The notes below the pieces were generated by a model. That model was given only the letters and a program-made list of their open reading frames with translations, had not been told where the DNA came from and did no database searches. A stretch of DNA of 64,000 bases. It comes from Enterococcus sp. 5H (GTDB lineage: Bacteria; Bacillota; Bacilli; Lactobacillales; Enterococcaceae). The translations under genes were made by a program, and so were the position numbers. Shown here piece after piece: positions 17,301 to 25,271 of the stretch (positions are counted from its first letter, which is position 1; each line of letters begins with the position of its first letter). The stretch is from the NCBI RefSeq assembly GCF_028128615.1, contig NZ_AMDP01000043.1, forward strand, positions 23,957-87,956, in the 5' to 3' direction.

Positions 17301-18410
17301 ATGGTAGAAATGGCGCTAAAAAATGTCTATAAAAAATACGATAATGCAGAAAATTATTCTGTAACAGATTTTAATTTAGAAATTGCGGACCGTGAATTCA
17401 TCGTTTTTGTTGGACCATCAGGTTGTGGAAAATCAACAACATTACGGATGATTGCAGGTTTAGAAGACATTACTGAAGGCGATCTTTTAATCGGTGATAA
17501 GGTGATGAATGACGTTGCACCAAAAGACCGTGATATCGCTATGGTATTCCAGAATTATGCTTTATATCCTCATATGACCGTTTTTGACAATATGGCTTTT
17601 GGTCTAAAACTTCGTAAATATGACAAAGCAGAAATCAAACAACGAGTTGAAAATGCCGCTGAAATCCTAGGCTTAACTGAATATTTAAAACGTAAACCAG
17701 CTGCTTTATCTGGTGGACAACGTCAACGTGTGGCATTAGGTCGTGCGATTGTACGTGATGCTAAAGTCTTCCTAATGGATGAACCTTTATCTAACTTAGA
17801 TGCAAAATTGCGTGTTGCAATGCGTGCTGAAATTGCTAAATTACATCAACGCTTAGAAACGACTACTATTTACGTAACTCATGACCAAACAGAAGCAATG
17901 ACGATGGCTGATCGCATTGTTATTATGAAAGACGGTTTTATTCAGCAAATCGGTTCCCCTAAAGAAGTTTACAATACTCCAAATAATGTTTTTGTTGCTG
18001 GTTTTATCGGCTCACCTGCAATGAATTTCTTTAATGTTACGCTAGACAAAGGTGTTATTCGTGATGGTCATGGCTTAGAATTAAAGATTCCAGAAGGTAA
18101 AAATAAATTATTGGTCGAAAAAGGCTATGAAGGAAAATCAGTCATTTTTGGTATCCGTCCAGAAGATATTCATAGTGAACAAGTTGCTTTAGATACAATG
18201 AATGATGCCGTTGTTCGCTCTGAAGTTGTCGTATCTGAATTACTTGGTGCTGAAACGATGCTTTATACAAAACTTGGTGATACCGAATTTATTTCAAAAG
18301 TAGATGCTCGTGACTTCCATAAGCCAGGTGAAATGGTGGACTTGGCATTCAATATCAATAAAGCGCATTTCTTCGACCCAGAATCTGAACAAGTAATCAA
18401 ATTACCTTAA
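17301..18410 (+). CDS. msmK: Carbohydrate ABC transporter ATP-binding protein, MsmK/UgpC type
   Basis: A 369-residue CUT1-type ATPase. Walker A GPSGCGKST, Q-loop MVFQNYALYPHMTV, signature LSGGQRQRV, Walker B VFLMDEPLSNLDAKLR and switch His in YVTHDQTEAMT are all intact; a C-terminal TOBE/MalK-type regulatory domain follows (about 240-369). Such ATPases power several sugar permeases encoded elsewhere, and no permease or binding protein gene is adjacent. ATG 17301 was preferred to GTG 17292 because the AAAGAG site is 9 bases before it. A candidate cre site lies in the promoter. Confidence 0.88.
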   Translation: MVEMALKNVYKKYDNAENYSVTDFNLEIADREFIVFVGPSGCGKSTTLRMIAGLEDITEGDLLIGDKVMNDVAPKDRDIAMVFQNYALYPHMTVFDNMAFGLKLRKYDKAEIKQRVENAAEILGLTEYLKRKPAALSGGQRQRVALGRAIVRDAKVFLMDEPLSNLDAKLRVAMRAEIAKLHQRLETTTIYVTHDQTEAMTMADRIVIMKDGFIQQIGSPKEVYNTPNNVFVAGFIGSPAMNFFNVTLDKGVIRDGHGLELKIPEGKNKLLVEKGYEGKSVIFGIRPEDIHSEQVALDTMNDAVVRSEVVVSELLGAETMLYTKLGDTEFISKVDARDFHKPGEMVDLAFNINKAHFFDPESEQVIKLP

Positions 18411-18426
18411 AATAGTCCCCCTTTTC

Positions 18427-18466
18427 CAGCCCTTTCTTTCTTCATTGATTGAAGGGCTGTTTTATT
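18427..18466 (+). terminator. Terminator of the msmK-like gene
   Basis: CAGCCCTT (18427-18434) pairs with AAGGGCTG (18452-18459), followed by TTTTATT. Confidence 0.85.
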
Positions 18467-18470
18467 GTAA

Positions 18471-18510
18471 AGAAATAGGAAATTACTCAATGAGCAATTT
18501 CCTATTTCTT
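18471..18510 (-). terminator. Terminator of niaX-like gene
   Basis: AAATAGGAAATT pairs with AATTTCCTATTT around an 11-base loop, with an A/T-rich flank. It abuts the stop codon of the minus-strand gene. Confidence 0.7.
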
Positions 18511-19142
18511 TAAATAAAGGACTCCATTTCTTGGGGAAGAATGTCCATTTTTTCTTTTTCCAATTTTTTAGCCTGACTAAAGACTGGAATATCAAACTGT
18601 TTGCTTAAGGCATTTGCCACAAAATACGCAATATTGTAATCAACCAAACTATGGATTAATCCACCAATACCCATTAGCAAAAAAATTGAGTAGATATATC
18701 CTTGTGCATAGTAAGTTTCCGGCATATTACCCATTGTATAAAAAACACTTACCACTGCCAATTCTGCAGCAGAATGTATTAAGCCAATCACAAAATTAAA
18801 TAGTTGAAAACGACCATTAAACAAAACAAATTTATTTTTAGATAAAACAATCGTCGGATATTTCTGTAAAAACAAGGCGCCTATTACAGCAAAAAGGATA
18901 TGAGAAAGTGCTCTTAACGCAATAATTGGTGTCGCTGAAAGAAAAAAACCAAATCCTGTTCCTAACCCTACTGCAATTGCCATCCATGGTGAAAAAAACA
19001 TTGCAATAAATAGTGGAACGTGACTCGCTAAAGTAAAGGAAGCCGGTCCAATAGTTATTCGCGGCATAACCATCGGTATGATGATTCCCATAGCTACCAA
19101 TAGTGCAGCAATCGTTAAATGTTTAACTGAATTTTTTTTCAT
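18510..19142 (-). CDS. niaX: ECF transporter S component, probable niacin transporter
   Basis: A 210-residue protein with about six membrane helices, starting with HLTIAALLVAMGIIIPMVMPRI and containing PASFTLASHVPLFIAMFFSPWMAIAVGLGTGFGF, an S-component pattern. The niacin assignment rests mainly on two NiaR-type palindromes overlapping its promoter. It would use the shared ECF module encoded elsewhere. The C-terminal 30 residues are charged (KKLEKEKMDILPQE). GGAGG lies 6-7 bases before ATG 19142. Confidence 0.72.
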   Translation of the reverse strand: MKKNSVKHLTIAALLVAMGIIIPMVMPRITIGPASFTLASHVPLFIAMFFSPWMAIAVGLGTGFGFFLSATPIIALRALSHILFAVIGALFLQKYPTIVLSKNKFVLFNGRFQLFNFVIGLIHSAAELAVVSVFYTMGNMPETYYAQGYIYSIFLLMGIGGLIHSLVDYNIAYFVANALSKQFDIPVFSQAKKLEKEKMDILPQEMESFI

Positions 19143-19153
19143 AGTTACCTCCG

Positions 19154-19217
19154 ATATGTCTTGACATATAAGTCAGGTTTTATTTTACGAGAAAAAACCA
19201 CATGTGTCAAGACACAT
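19154..19217 (-). promoter_or_regulatory. Two NiaR-type operators straddling the niaX promoter
   Basis: Two dyads with 7-bp arms: ATATGTC-TT-GACATAT (19154-19169) and ATGTGTC-AA-GACACAT (19202-19217). On the minus strand TTGACA (19210-19205) lies inside the second dyad and TAAAAT (19187-19182) follows after 17 bases; the first dyad falls just downstream of the predicted start site. This is typical repressor placement. The TGTC..GACA core is what I recall for NiaR (YrxA) niacin regulators; the match is from memory. Confidence 0.7.
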
Positions 19218-19246
19218 ACGGAGAAAAATTATTCTATCAAAAAAAA

Positions 19247-19465
19247 CATGCGTGGAACAAAACGAAATATCCGTTTTGCTCCACACACTGGATTTGAATA
19301 AACGACAAGAAAAAAACAGTTATTAAACTTTGTTCAGATCGCATTGTTGTAAATCACGAAGAATATCGTAATTCGATAATAGCGGACACAAGACACAGTA
19401 AGTTATGAACTGATGTAGAATAATACCTACTTGTTTTCCGAAGTTTAACGCTATTACTCTAACAT
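19247..19465 (+). repeat. Dispersed intergenic repeat, near full-length but diverged
   Basis: The hairpin (GTGGAACAAAACG / CGTTTTGCTCCACAC), then ctggatttgaataaacgacaagaaaaaa, then a diverged middle and a distal tttccgaagtttaacgctatt that matches ttctcggagctaaacgctttt of the copy at 62843. It fills the gap between the niaX operators and the end of gcvPB and leaves no room for another gene. Confidence 0.6.
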
Positions 19466-19480
19466 CATTTTCTTTACTCT

Positions 19481-20920
19481 TTATTCATCGTCAAAATTAA
19501 AACGAATCACAGGGTGTCTAGCTGCCCGTACTTCATCAACTCGATGAATCTGAGCATATAGCGGGTATTCTTTAAATTCTTCGGGATTACTATGAGCTGC
19601 TTCATACAATTTTCGATAAACCGCAATCGCTTCATCAATTCGGCCTTTTGATTCTGTTTCAGGCGGCTCTATCATTAAAGCTTCCGGTACAGTTAGCGGG
19701 AAATACATAGTTGGTGGATACATTTTGTGATCTAAAATTCCCTTGGCAACATCTAAAGCTGTAACACCAGTTTCTTTTTTCAACTTGTCCAAACTCATAA
19801 CAAATTCATGCATACAAGACTCACCATAAGGTACTTCAAACATATCCTTCAACTCATGCAACATATAATTTGCATTTAAAACGGCACTTTTAGACGCAGA
19901 GGAAATTCCTTCTGAACCTAAAAATAAAATATAAGTTAGTGCACGTAAAAAGACTGAAAACTGTCCATAAAACCCTTTTACTTGTCCAATTGAATGTTCT
20001 GGCTGTGTAAATGAAATCTTTCCATCCTTAGCAATTGGGTAATAATTCGGTAAAAATGGTTTCAGTAATTCTTTACAACCAACCGCCCCCGAACCAGGAC
20101 CTCCTCCACCATGAGGAGTAGAAAAAGTTTTATGCAAATTTAGATGAATAATATCAAAACCCATATCGCCCGGACGAGCAATTCCCATAATTGCATTCAA
20201 ATTCGCACCGTCATAATAATTCAACCCACCAGCTTCATGAACAATTTTAGTAATTTCCAATATGTTTTTATCGAAAATTCCTGCTGTATTTGGATTTGTC
20301 AACATCAATCCTGCCGTATCTTCCCCAACAGCTTCTTTTAAAGCATCGATGTCTACGCAACCATATTTATCTGATGGAATGTTTATAGTTATCATCCCAG
20401 TCATCGCAACACTTGCGGGGTTGGTTCCATGAGCTGAATCAGGAACGATAATTTTATTTCGCTGCGTCTGTCCATTCTTTTCATGATAAGCTTTGATCAT
20501 TAATAAACTCGTAAATTCACCATGAGCACCGGCTGCCGGTTGAAAGGTAATGGCATCCATTCCCGTAATCTCTTTTAACAAGTTTTCTGTCTTGGTAAAA
20601 ACTTCTAACGAGCCTTGAACAGTATGTTCCGGTTGTAATGGATGGATATTGGCAAAATTCGGATAGGCGGCCATTTCATCATTGATTTTAGGATTATATT
20701 TCATTGTACAAGAACCTAGCGGATAAAATCCATTATTAATACCAAACGTTGCATCCGCTAATTCTGTGTAATGTCTACTAATTTCCGGTTGTGGTAACGA
20801 AGGTAAGTGTAGTGATTTTTGCCGTTTCATTTCTTTAGGAATATCAACTAATGGCACATCACACGGTGCAATCATTTCATTAGTATAGCCTTCTACGCTA
20901 CGTTCAAAAATCAATTTCAT
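19481..20920 (-). CDS. gcvPB: Glycine dehydrogenase (decarboxylating) subunit 2, P-protein beta
   Basis: A 479-residue PLP enzyme subunit. The PLP-lysine is in LNLHKTFSTPHGGGGPGSG (about residues 267-285), and the N-terminal FYPLGSCTMKYNP is a family signature. With subunit 1 it decarboxylates glycine and transfers the aminomethyl group to lipoyl-GcvH. Its ATG overlaps the gcvPA stop (ATGA). It is the last gene of the operon; no gcvL (dihydrolipoyl dehydrogenase) follows, so that activity must come from another locus. Confidence 0.96.
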   Translation of the reverse strand: MKLIFERSVEGYTNEMIAPCDVPLVDIPKEMKRQKSLHLPSLPQPEISRHYTELADATFGINNGFYPLGSCTMKYNPKINDEMAAYPNFANIHPLQPEHTVQGSLEVFTKTENLLKEITGMDAITFQPAAGAHGEFTSLLMIKAYHEKNGQTQRNKIIVPDSAHGTNPASVAMTGMITINIPSDKYGCVDIDALKEAVGEDTAGLMLTNPNTAGIFDKNILEITKIVHEAGGLNYYDGANLNAIMGIARPGDMGFDIIHLNLHKTFSTPHGGGGPGSGAVGCKELLKPFLPNYYPIAKDGKISFTQPEHSIGQVKGFYGQFSVFLRALTYILFLGSEGISSASKSAVLNANYMLHELKDMFEVPYGESCMHEFVMSLDKLKKETGVTALDVAKGILDHKMYPPTMYFPLTVPEALMIEPPETESKGRIDEAIAVYRKLYEAAHSNPEEFKEYPLYAQIHRVDEVRAARHPVIRFNFDDE

Positions 20921-22233
20921 TTTTCACAGACCTCCTTTACCAATACAACAACTTGATCCATCTGCTCTTTTGTATTCATTTCTGTCACACACCATAATAA
21001 ACCTTGATCTGTTGGATAACCGCCAAGAATATCATGATCTTCCAATTTAGCTAAGATTTTTTCATTAGCTACCGGAAAACTTGTGACAAACTCATGGAAA
21101 AATGAACTGTCGTTTCCTAATTCAACACCGTTAATTTGTGTTAGTTTTTCTGCGAGATAATGTGCTTTACTGTAACATTGTTCCGCAACTTGTTGAATTC
21201 CTACTGCTCCCATCGTGCTCATATAAACTGCATTTGTTAAAGCGCATAAAGCTTGATTAGAGCAAATATTAGATGCCGCTTTTTCCCGACGAATATGCTG
21301 TTCTCTAGCTTGCAAGGTTAACACAAAAGCACGGTTGCCAGCTTCATCTATTGTTTCTCCAGCGATTCGCCCAGGCAATTTACGAATCATTTTTTCCTTA
21401 GTTGCTACAAAACCAATATAAGGTCCACCAAAAGCCATCGGCAAGCCAAACGGTTGAGAATCACCGACTGCAATATCTGCATTCACTTCCCCAGCAGTTT
21501 TCAAAACAGTACTCGCAACAGGATTAACACTCATAACAAATTTTGCGTTTGTTTCATGAACTAACTGCTCAATCTCTTCCACTGGCTCAATTCCACCAAA
21601 ATAGTTTGGCTGTTGAACAACAAAACAAGCAGTCGTGTCATCAAGCTGTTCTTTTAATACCGATAGATTGGTTACTCCTGCTTTTTGCGGAGTGATAATG
21701 CATTCAATTTCTCTTGAACTAAAATAGGTCATTATCGTTTGAATAGTCATTGGATTAGCTGTTTCCGAAATCAAGACTTTCATTCGTTTCTTTTCCAAAC
21801 ACATATTTACGGCTTCAGCTGCCGCCGTAGCACCATCATAAACAGAAGCATTGGTTGTATCCATTCCAGTAATTTCACAAATCATTGTTTGATATTCAAA
21901 AATCGATTGTAGTAAACCTTGGCTGATTTCCGGCTGATAGGGTGTATAAGAAGTCATAAACTCTTCTTTAGCAGCAACCTGTTTTACGATTGCAGGAATG
22001 TAATGATTATACGCTCCTGCTCCTCGAAAAATCGTTGAAAAAACTTTATTTTTTTGCCCCATCGCTTCCAAAATACGACGTACTTCCAATTCTGACTTAC
22101 CAGCAGGAATTGCCAAATTTTCCACTAACATTTCTTTAGGAATATCTTGGTAAAGTTCTTCTAAGCTTGCTAACCCGATCGTTTGGAGCATGTCTTGTTG
22201 TTGTTGATTTGTTGAACCAAGATAATTACCCAT
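20917..22233 (-). CDS. gcvPA: Glycine dehydrogenase (decarboxylating) subunit 1, P-protein alpha
   Basis: A 438-residue partner of GcvPB, the split form common in Firmicutes. Family segments include FRGAGAYNHYIP, TPYQPEISQGLLQ and DSQPFGLPMAFGGPYIGF. It forms the alpha-beta heterotetramer that holds the glycine decarboxylase site. It starts four bases after the gcvH stop codon and overlaps gcvPB at its end. Confidence 0.96.
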   Translation of the reverse strand: MGNYLGSTNQQQQDMLQTIGLASLEELYQDIPKEMLVENLAIPAGKSELEVRRILEAMGQKNKVFSTIFRGAGAYNHYIPAIVKQVAAKEEFMTSYTPYQPEISQGLLQSIFEYQTMICEITGMDTTNASVYDGATAAAEAVNMCLEKKRMKVLISETANPMTIQTIMTYFSSREIECIITPQKAGVTNLSVLKEQLDDTTACFVVQQPNYFGGIEPVEEIEQLVHETNAKFVMSVNPVASTVLKTAGEVNADIAVGDSQPFGLPMAFGGPYIGFVATKEKMIRKLPGRIAGETIDEAGNRAFVLTLQAREQHIRREKAASNICSNQALCALTNAVYMSTMGAVGIQQVAEQCYSKAHYLAEKLTQINGVELGNDSSFFHEFVTSFPVANEKILAKLEDHDILGGYPTDQGLLWCVTEMNTKEQMDQVVVLVKEVCEK

Positions 22234-22236
22234 TCA

Positions 22237-22617
22237 TTATGCCTCCTCAGTTTCACAGAATTTTTTATATTCCTCTGCTGTCATTAAATCTTCGCTTTCT
22301 CCAATTCCTTCCACTTCAATTAACCAAATATCTTCTGGTTCAGAGTTAATTAATTCTGGACTATCCAGCAAGTCTTTGTTAACTGCTGTAATCACCGCAG
22401 TCACTGGCGAATACGCTTCTGAAACAGCTTTGACAGACTCAATATCAGCGAATGATTCCCCTTTGGTTACTTCATCTCCTTCTTCTGGTAGATCAATAAA
22501 AACGATATCTCCTAACTGTTCTTGTGCATGCGCTGATAGACCAATTTTAGCTTTCTCTCCATCAAAAAGTATCCATTCATGAGATTTTAAAAATTTAACT
22601 TCCTCTGCTTTTGCCAT
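22237..22617 (-). CDS. gcvH: Glycine cleavage system H protein
   Basis: A 126-residue lipoyl carrier of normal length. The lipoylated Lys63 is in DIESVKAVSEAYSP; LGDIVFIDLPEEGDEV precedes it. It shuttles the aminomethyl group from P-protein to T-protein. ATG 22617 is chosen because AAGGAG lies about 9-12 bases upstream; a GTG at 22638 would overlap the gcvT end and put the ribosome site inside the gene. Confidence 0.96.
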   Translation of the reverse strand: MAKAEEVKFLKSHEWILFDGEKAKIGLSAHAQEQLGDIVFIDLPEEGDEVTKGESFADIESVKAVSEAYSPVTAVITAVNKDLLDSPELINSEPEDIWLIEVEGIGESEDLMTAEEYKKFCETEEA

Positions 22618-22634
22618 AATAAACTGCTCCTTTT

Positions 22635-23723
22635 TCACTTATTTTTTATAAATGGGATTGAAACAACTTCTGCTGAAATTTTTTTACCTCTGACTTCTAC
22701 TTCAAGCTCTGAACCAATTTGGACTCTGTTTTTCTCGACTAATGCCATCGCACAAGCTTTATTGAGATATGGTCCCATCGTACCAGAAGTTGTTTCGCCA
22801 ATTTTTTCTCCATTAAAGAAGGCAACTGCCCCTTCTCTAGCAATTCCTCGCTCTGTTAAAATTAAACCAATCCGTTCCCGTTTGGGTTCTCTCTTATCTA
22901 TTAGCGCCTGTTTCCCGATAAAATCTGATTTACTCATTTTGACAGCAAAGTTTAAATCAGTTTCAAAAGGGGTGATTTCTTCATCCATTTCGTGACCATA
23001 TAATGGCATCCCTGCTTCTAAACGTAAAGTATCACGCGCACCCAAGCCACAAGGAACCAGACCATATTCTTGACCATTTTCAATTAATAAATTCCATAGT
23101 TTAACCGCGTCTTTTGTATCACAATACAGTTCATAGCCAAATTCACCTGTATAGCCCGTTCGTGACAACAAACAATTCACTCCACCGACATTCGCCTGTT
23201 CGGTAAAACTATAATATTTTTCAGGAATCTCAGCCTCTGAAGTTAATTTTTTAATTATTTTTTTCGCTTCTGGTCCTTGTAAAGCAAGCTGGGCAAGTTG
23301 ATCCGATTCATCAGTAAAGGTCACATCTCCAAATAAGTGCTGTTTCATCCAAGCGATGTCTTTCGCTCGATTTGCGGCATTAATGACTAATAAATACTTT
23401 TCTTCACTACATTTATAAACGAGCAAATCATCAATAACCCCGCCGCTTTCATTACACATCAGTGTATATCTGACTCTACCGATAGCTAAATTGCTAAAAT
23501 CATTAGTAAGCAAATAATTTAAATTTTCTAAAGCATCCTTTCCTTGATAAACGACCTCTCCCATATGGGAAACATCAAATAATCCGACCTGATTTCGAAC
23601 GGCTAAATGCTCTTTGATTAAACCCGTATCTTTATACTGAACAGGTAATGAGTATCCCGCAAAAGAAACCATCTTCCCGCCAGAAGCAAGATGCACGTCA
23701 TATAATGGTGTTTTTAAGTCCAT
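22635..23723 (-). CDS. gcvT: Glycine cleavage system T protein, aminomethyltransferase
   Basis: A 362-residue THF-dependent enzyme that releases ammonia and forms 5,10-methylene-THF. Signatures: VGLFDVSHMGEV (about residues 47-58), LSRTGYTGEFGYELYC (about 187-202) and GLGARDTLRLEAGMPLYGHEMDE (about 227-249, with the catalytic Asp). First gene of gcvT-gcvH-gcvPA-gcvPB, directly under the glycine riboswitch and its terminator, and preceded by AAGGAGG. Confidence 0.96.
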   Translation of the reverse strand: MDLKTPLYDVHLASGGKMVSFAGYSLPVQYKDTGLIKEHLAVRNQVGLFDVSHMGEVVYQGKDALENLNYLLTNDFSNLAIGRVRYTLMCNESGGVIDDLLVYKCSEEKYLLVINAANRAKDIAWMKQHLFGDVTFTDESDQLAQLALQGPEAKKIIKKLTSEAEIPEKYYSFTEQANVGGVNCLLSRTGYTGEFGYELYCDTKDAVKLWNLLIENGQEYGLVPCGLGARDTLRLEAGMPLYGHEMDEEITPFETDLNFAVKMSKSDFIGKQALIDKREPKRERIGLILTERGIAREGAVAFFNGEKIGETTSGTMGPYLNKACAMALVEKNRVQIGSELEVEVRGKKISAEVVSIPFIKNK

Positions 23724-23796
23724 AGCACTACTTATCCTCCTTTTTCATCGATACAGAATCTACTTTATCCACACCTCCAGCTGTAAATGATTGTAT

Positions 23797-23839
23797 AAAA
23801 ATAGAGGAACAGGCATGTAAAATAAATGCCTGTTCCTCT
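23797..23839 (-). terminator. Riboswitch-controlled terminator before gcvT
   Basis: On the minus strand AGAGGAACAGGCAT pairs perfectly with ATGCCTGTTCCTCT (23803-23839) and is followed by ATTTTTAT. It sits between the glycine aptamers and gcvT, as expected for an ON switch that blocks this hairpin when glycine is bound. Confidence 0.9.
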
Positions 23840-23844
23840 GTAAA

Positions 23845-24006
23845 AAACCTGAGAGATTCGTCTTCACCACGAAGAGTTGCTCCTTCGGTGCTTGCGCTTT
23901 CCAGAGTGATGTCTAATAACGGTCCTTTTACCTGAGATCTTCATAATAAGTGGTGTGCTCCGACTTATTACTTATTCCTTCGGTGCTGTTTGGTCAGTCT
24001 CTCCCG
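23845..24006 (-). ncRNA. Tandem glycine riboswitch
   Basis: On the minus strand two aptamers follow one another, each with the class landmarks: GGGAGAGACTGACC...GCACCGAAGG (first) and ...GGACCGTTATT...CTCTGGAAAGCGCAAGCACCGAAGGAGCAA...GAATCTCTCAGG (second). It controls the gcv operon and is normally activating: glycine binding prevents the terminator just downstream. Confidence 0.95.
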
Positions 24007-24089
24007 TTATTTTCTTCCATCAAATCTATTTGCTGAAATGATTATGGTTATTCTATTTCTATTCTCTCATATTCAATCGTATTTGGGAA

Positions 24090-24497
24090 CTAAGTCAATT
24101 TTACTATCTTTTGAAGTACACTCGAAAAAGTAAGATAGTCTTTCTTATCATATATCTTTATTTCGTTGTAATCTTTTGACTTCTTACTTGTGGCACTAAT
24201 GCAATAATACGGTTCCGATTTGCTAGTCAAAGAATGATAGCTATTTGGATCTTCATATCCATTAAGTTTGAATATTGTGTTACTTATCTTCATTTCTTTA
24301 ATATTCATCCCAAAACACTTAATAGTAATGATTCCACCTTTGAGTATAATTTGGCTGGATAGTTGCCACCAAATAAGTATCAGGAAAAAAACAGCAACTA
24401 GAATAAATAAAACTATTGTTTCAAAATTCAACATTTCATTGTTGTATAAAAAGAAAAAAGCTACTATTAAAATCGATGCAGCGAGAATTGCTTTCAC
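24090..24497 (-). CDS. Membrane protein, probably the frameshifted C-terminal part of the upstream zinc-ribbon protein
   Basis: A 135-residue reading frame from GTG 24497: two membrane helices (about residues 3-18 and 26-43), then a soluble domain with YCISATSKKSKDYNEIKIYDKKD. There is no ribosome site before the GTG. The overlapping upstream frame (24436-24651) ends its zinc ribbon just before an A6/T6 tract at 24498-24503; a one-base shift there would join ribbon and membrane domain into one protein of about 185 residues. I do not recognise the family. As the last gene of the T7-secretion module it might be an immunity or accessory protein, which is a guess from position. Confidence 0.5.
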   Translation of the reverse strand: MKAILAASILIVAFFFLYNNEMLNFETIVLFILVAVFFLILIWWQLSSQIILKGGIITIKCFGMNIKEMKISNTIFKLNGYEDPNSYHSLTSKSEPYYCISATSKKSKDYNEIKIYDKKDYLTFSSVLQKIVKLT

Positions 24498-24651
24498 AAA
24501 AAATATTGTCTTTTAAAATACTATTTTTGTATCCGCATTCTGTACATTTCCAAGTATATTTGTGGTCATCAAAATTATTTTGTATATTCAATTGTGTGTT
24601 GCAATTATCGCACCACCAATTAACATCTGGTAGGCTACTCTTAACTAACAA
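24436..24651 (-). CDS. Zinc-ribbon protein, likely 5' part of a frameshifted gene
   Basis: A 71-residue frame with a clear zinc ribbon: WWCDNCNTQLN (CxxC) and WKCTECGYKN (CxxC), residues about 12-43. After KDNIF the frame continues into a Cys/Phe-rich tail that looks like a wrong-frame reading, while the adjacent frame encodes well-formed membrane helices. It follows the 87-residue helical protein by 9 bases in the same direction. Function unknown. Confidence 0.5.
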   Translation of the reverse strand: MLVKSSLPDVNWWCDNCNTQLNIQNNFDDHKYTWKCTECGYKNSILKDNIFCESNSRCIDFNSSFFLFIQQ

Positions 24652-24660
24652 TATTTGAAA

Positions 24661-24924
24661 CTAAAATTTATTCAACATATTTCCTTGCTCATCTAATACT
24701 TGACCTATTTTCTTACCAAATTGCCCCTTGACTGTTTCTCCTAGACCACTTGTGGCAGAAGTAATTGACGTTTTCGCACTTTCTGATTCCGTTTCGCCTG
24801 ATTTTTTTGCTTTTTTCACTAGACTTTCTTTTCTTTGGATTAGTGCCAATGCAGTCGTTTGAGCGCTCATTTTCTGTAAATTCTTTTTATACTCTTTTAG
24901 CAATTTTTCGATCGCGTCTAACAC
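24661..24924 (-). CDS. Small helical protein of the type VII secretion module
   Basis: An 87-residue, mostly helical protein (LLKEYKKNLQKMSAQTTALALI..., then a Ser/Thr/Gly-rich segment). Small helical proteins next to LXG-type effectors act as secretion partners or targeting factors (Lap/TlaA-type proteins in streptococci and staphylococci). That role is inferred from position and composition; I cannot place it in a named family with certainty. It starts 15 bases after the 103-residue gene. Confidence 0.55.
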   Translation of the reverse strand: MLDAIEKLLKEYKKNLQKMSAQTTALALIQRKESLVKKAKKSGETESESAKTSITSATSGLGETVKGQFGKKIGQVLDEQGNMLNKF

Positions 24925-24939
24925 AATTTCATTCCCCTC

Positions 24940-25251
24940 TTAAGGCTTATTTTGTTCCTGAAGCTTTTGTCGGTAAACTTGTTCCACTTCTTCTTCTTTT
25001 AACAAAATCGCCCGTTTCTCTCTGTCTAATTCTGAAAAAAAATTCTCTTCTAAACGTGACAGCTCATGTCTAGCTCTGTCCATAGGCTCATTAGTTTCAC
25101 CGAATCGTTGAACCATCTGTTGCATTTCAGCAAAGGTGTCATTCGTTGCTTGTTCCGCTTGTCGTTTAAATCTCATCAATGCGTCGAGTTCTTCTTCAAT
25201 TTGTTGTCTGGCATGTTGGTACTCTACTAATGCCTGTTCTTCTTGATCCAC
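24940..25251 (-). CDS. Small coiled-coil protein (DUF3958-like) of the type VII secretion module
   Basis: A 103-residue, Glu/Gln/Arg-rich, entirely helical protein (QHARQQIEEELDALMRF, MDRARHELSRLEENFF). Its length and pattern resemble the DUF3958-type helical partners encoded beside LXG effectors, which bind the effector's helical domain before secretion. It lies 20 bases downstream of the lipase gene. The assignment rests on resemblance and context. Confidence 0.55.
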   Translation of the reverse strand: MDQEEQALVEYQHARQQIEEELDALMRFKRQAEQATNDTFAEMQQMVQRFGETNEPMDRARHELSRLEENFFSELDREKRAILLKEEEVEQVYRQKLQEQNKP

Positions 25252-25271
25252 GTCTTTTCGCTCCCTTTGAT

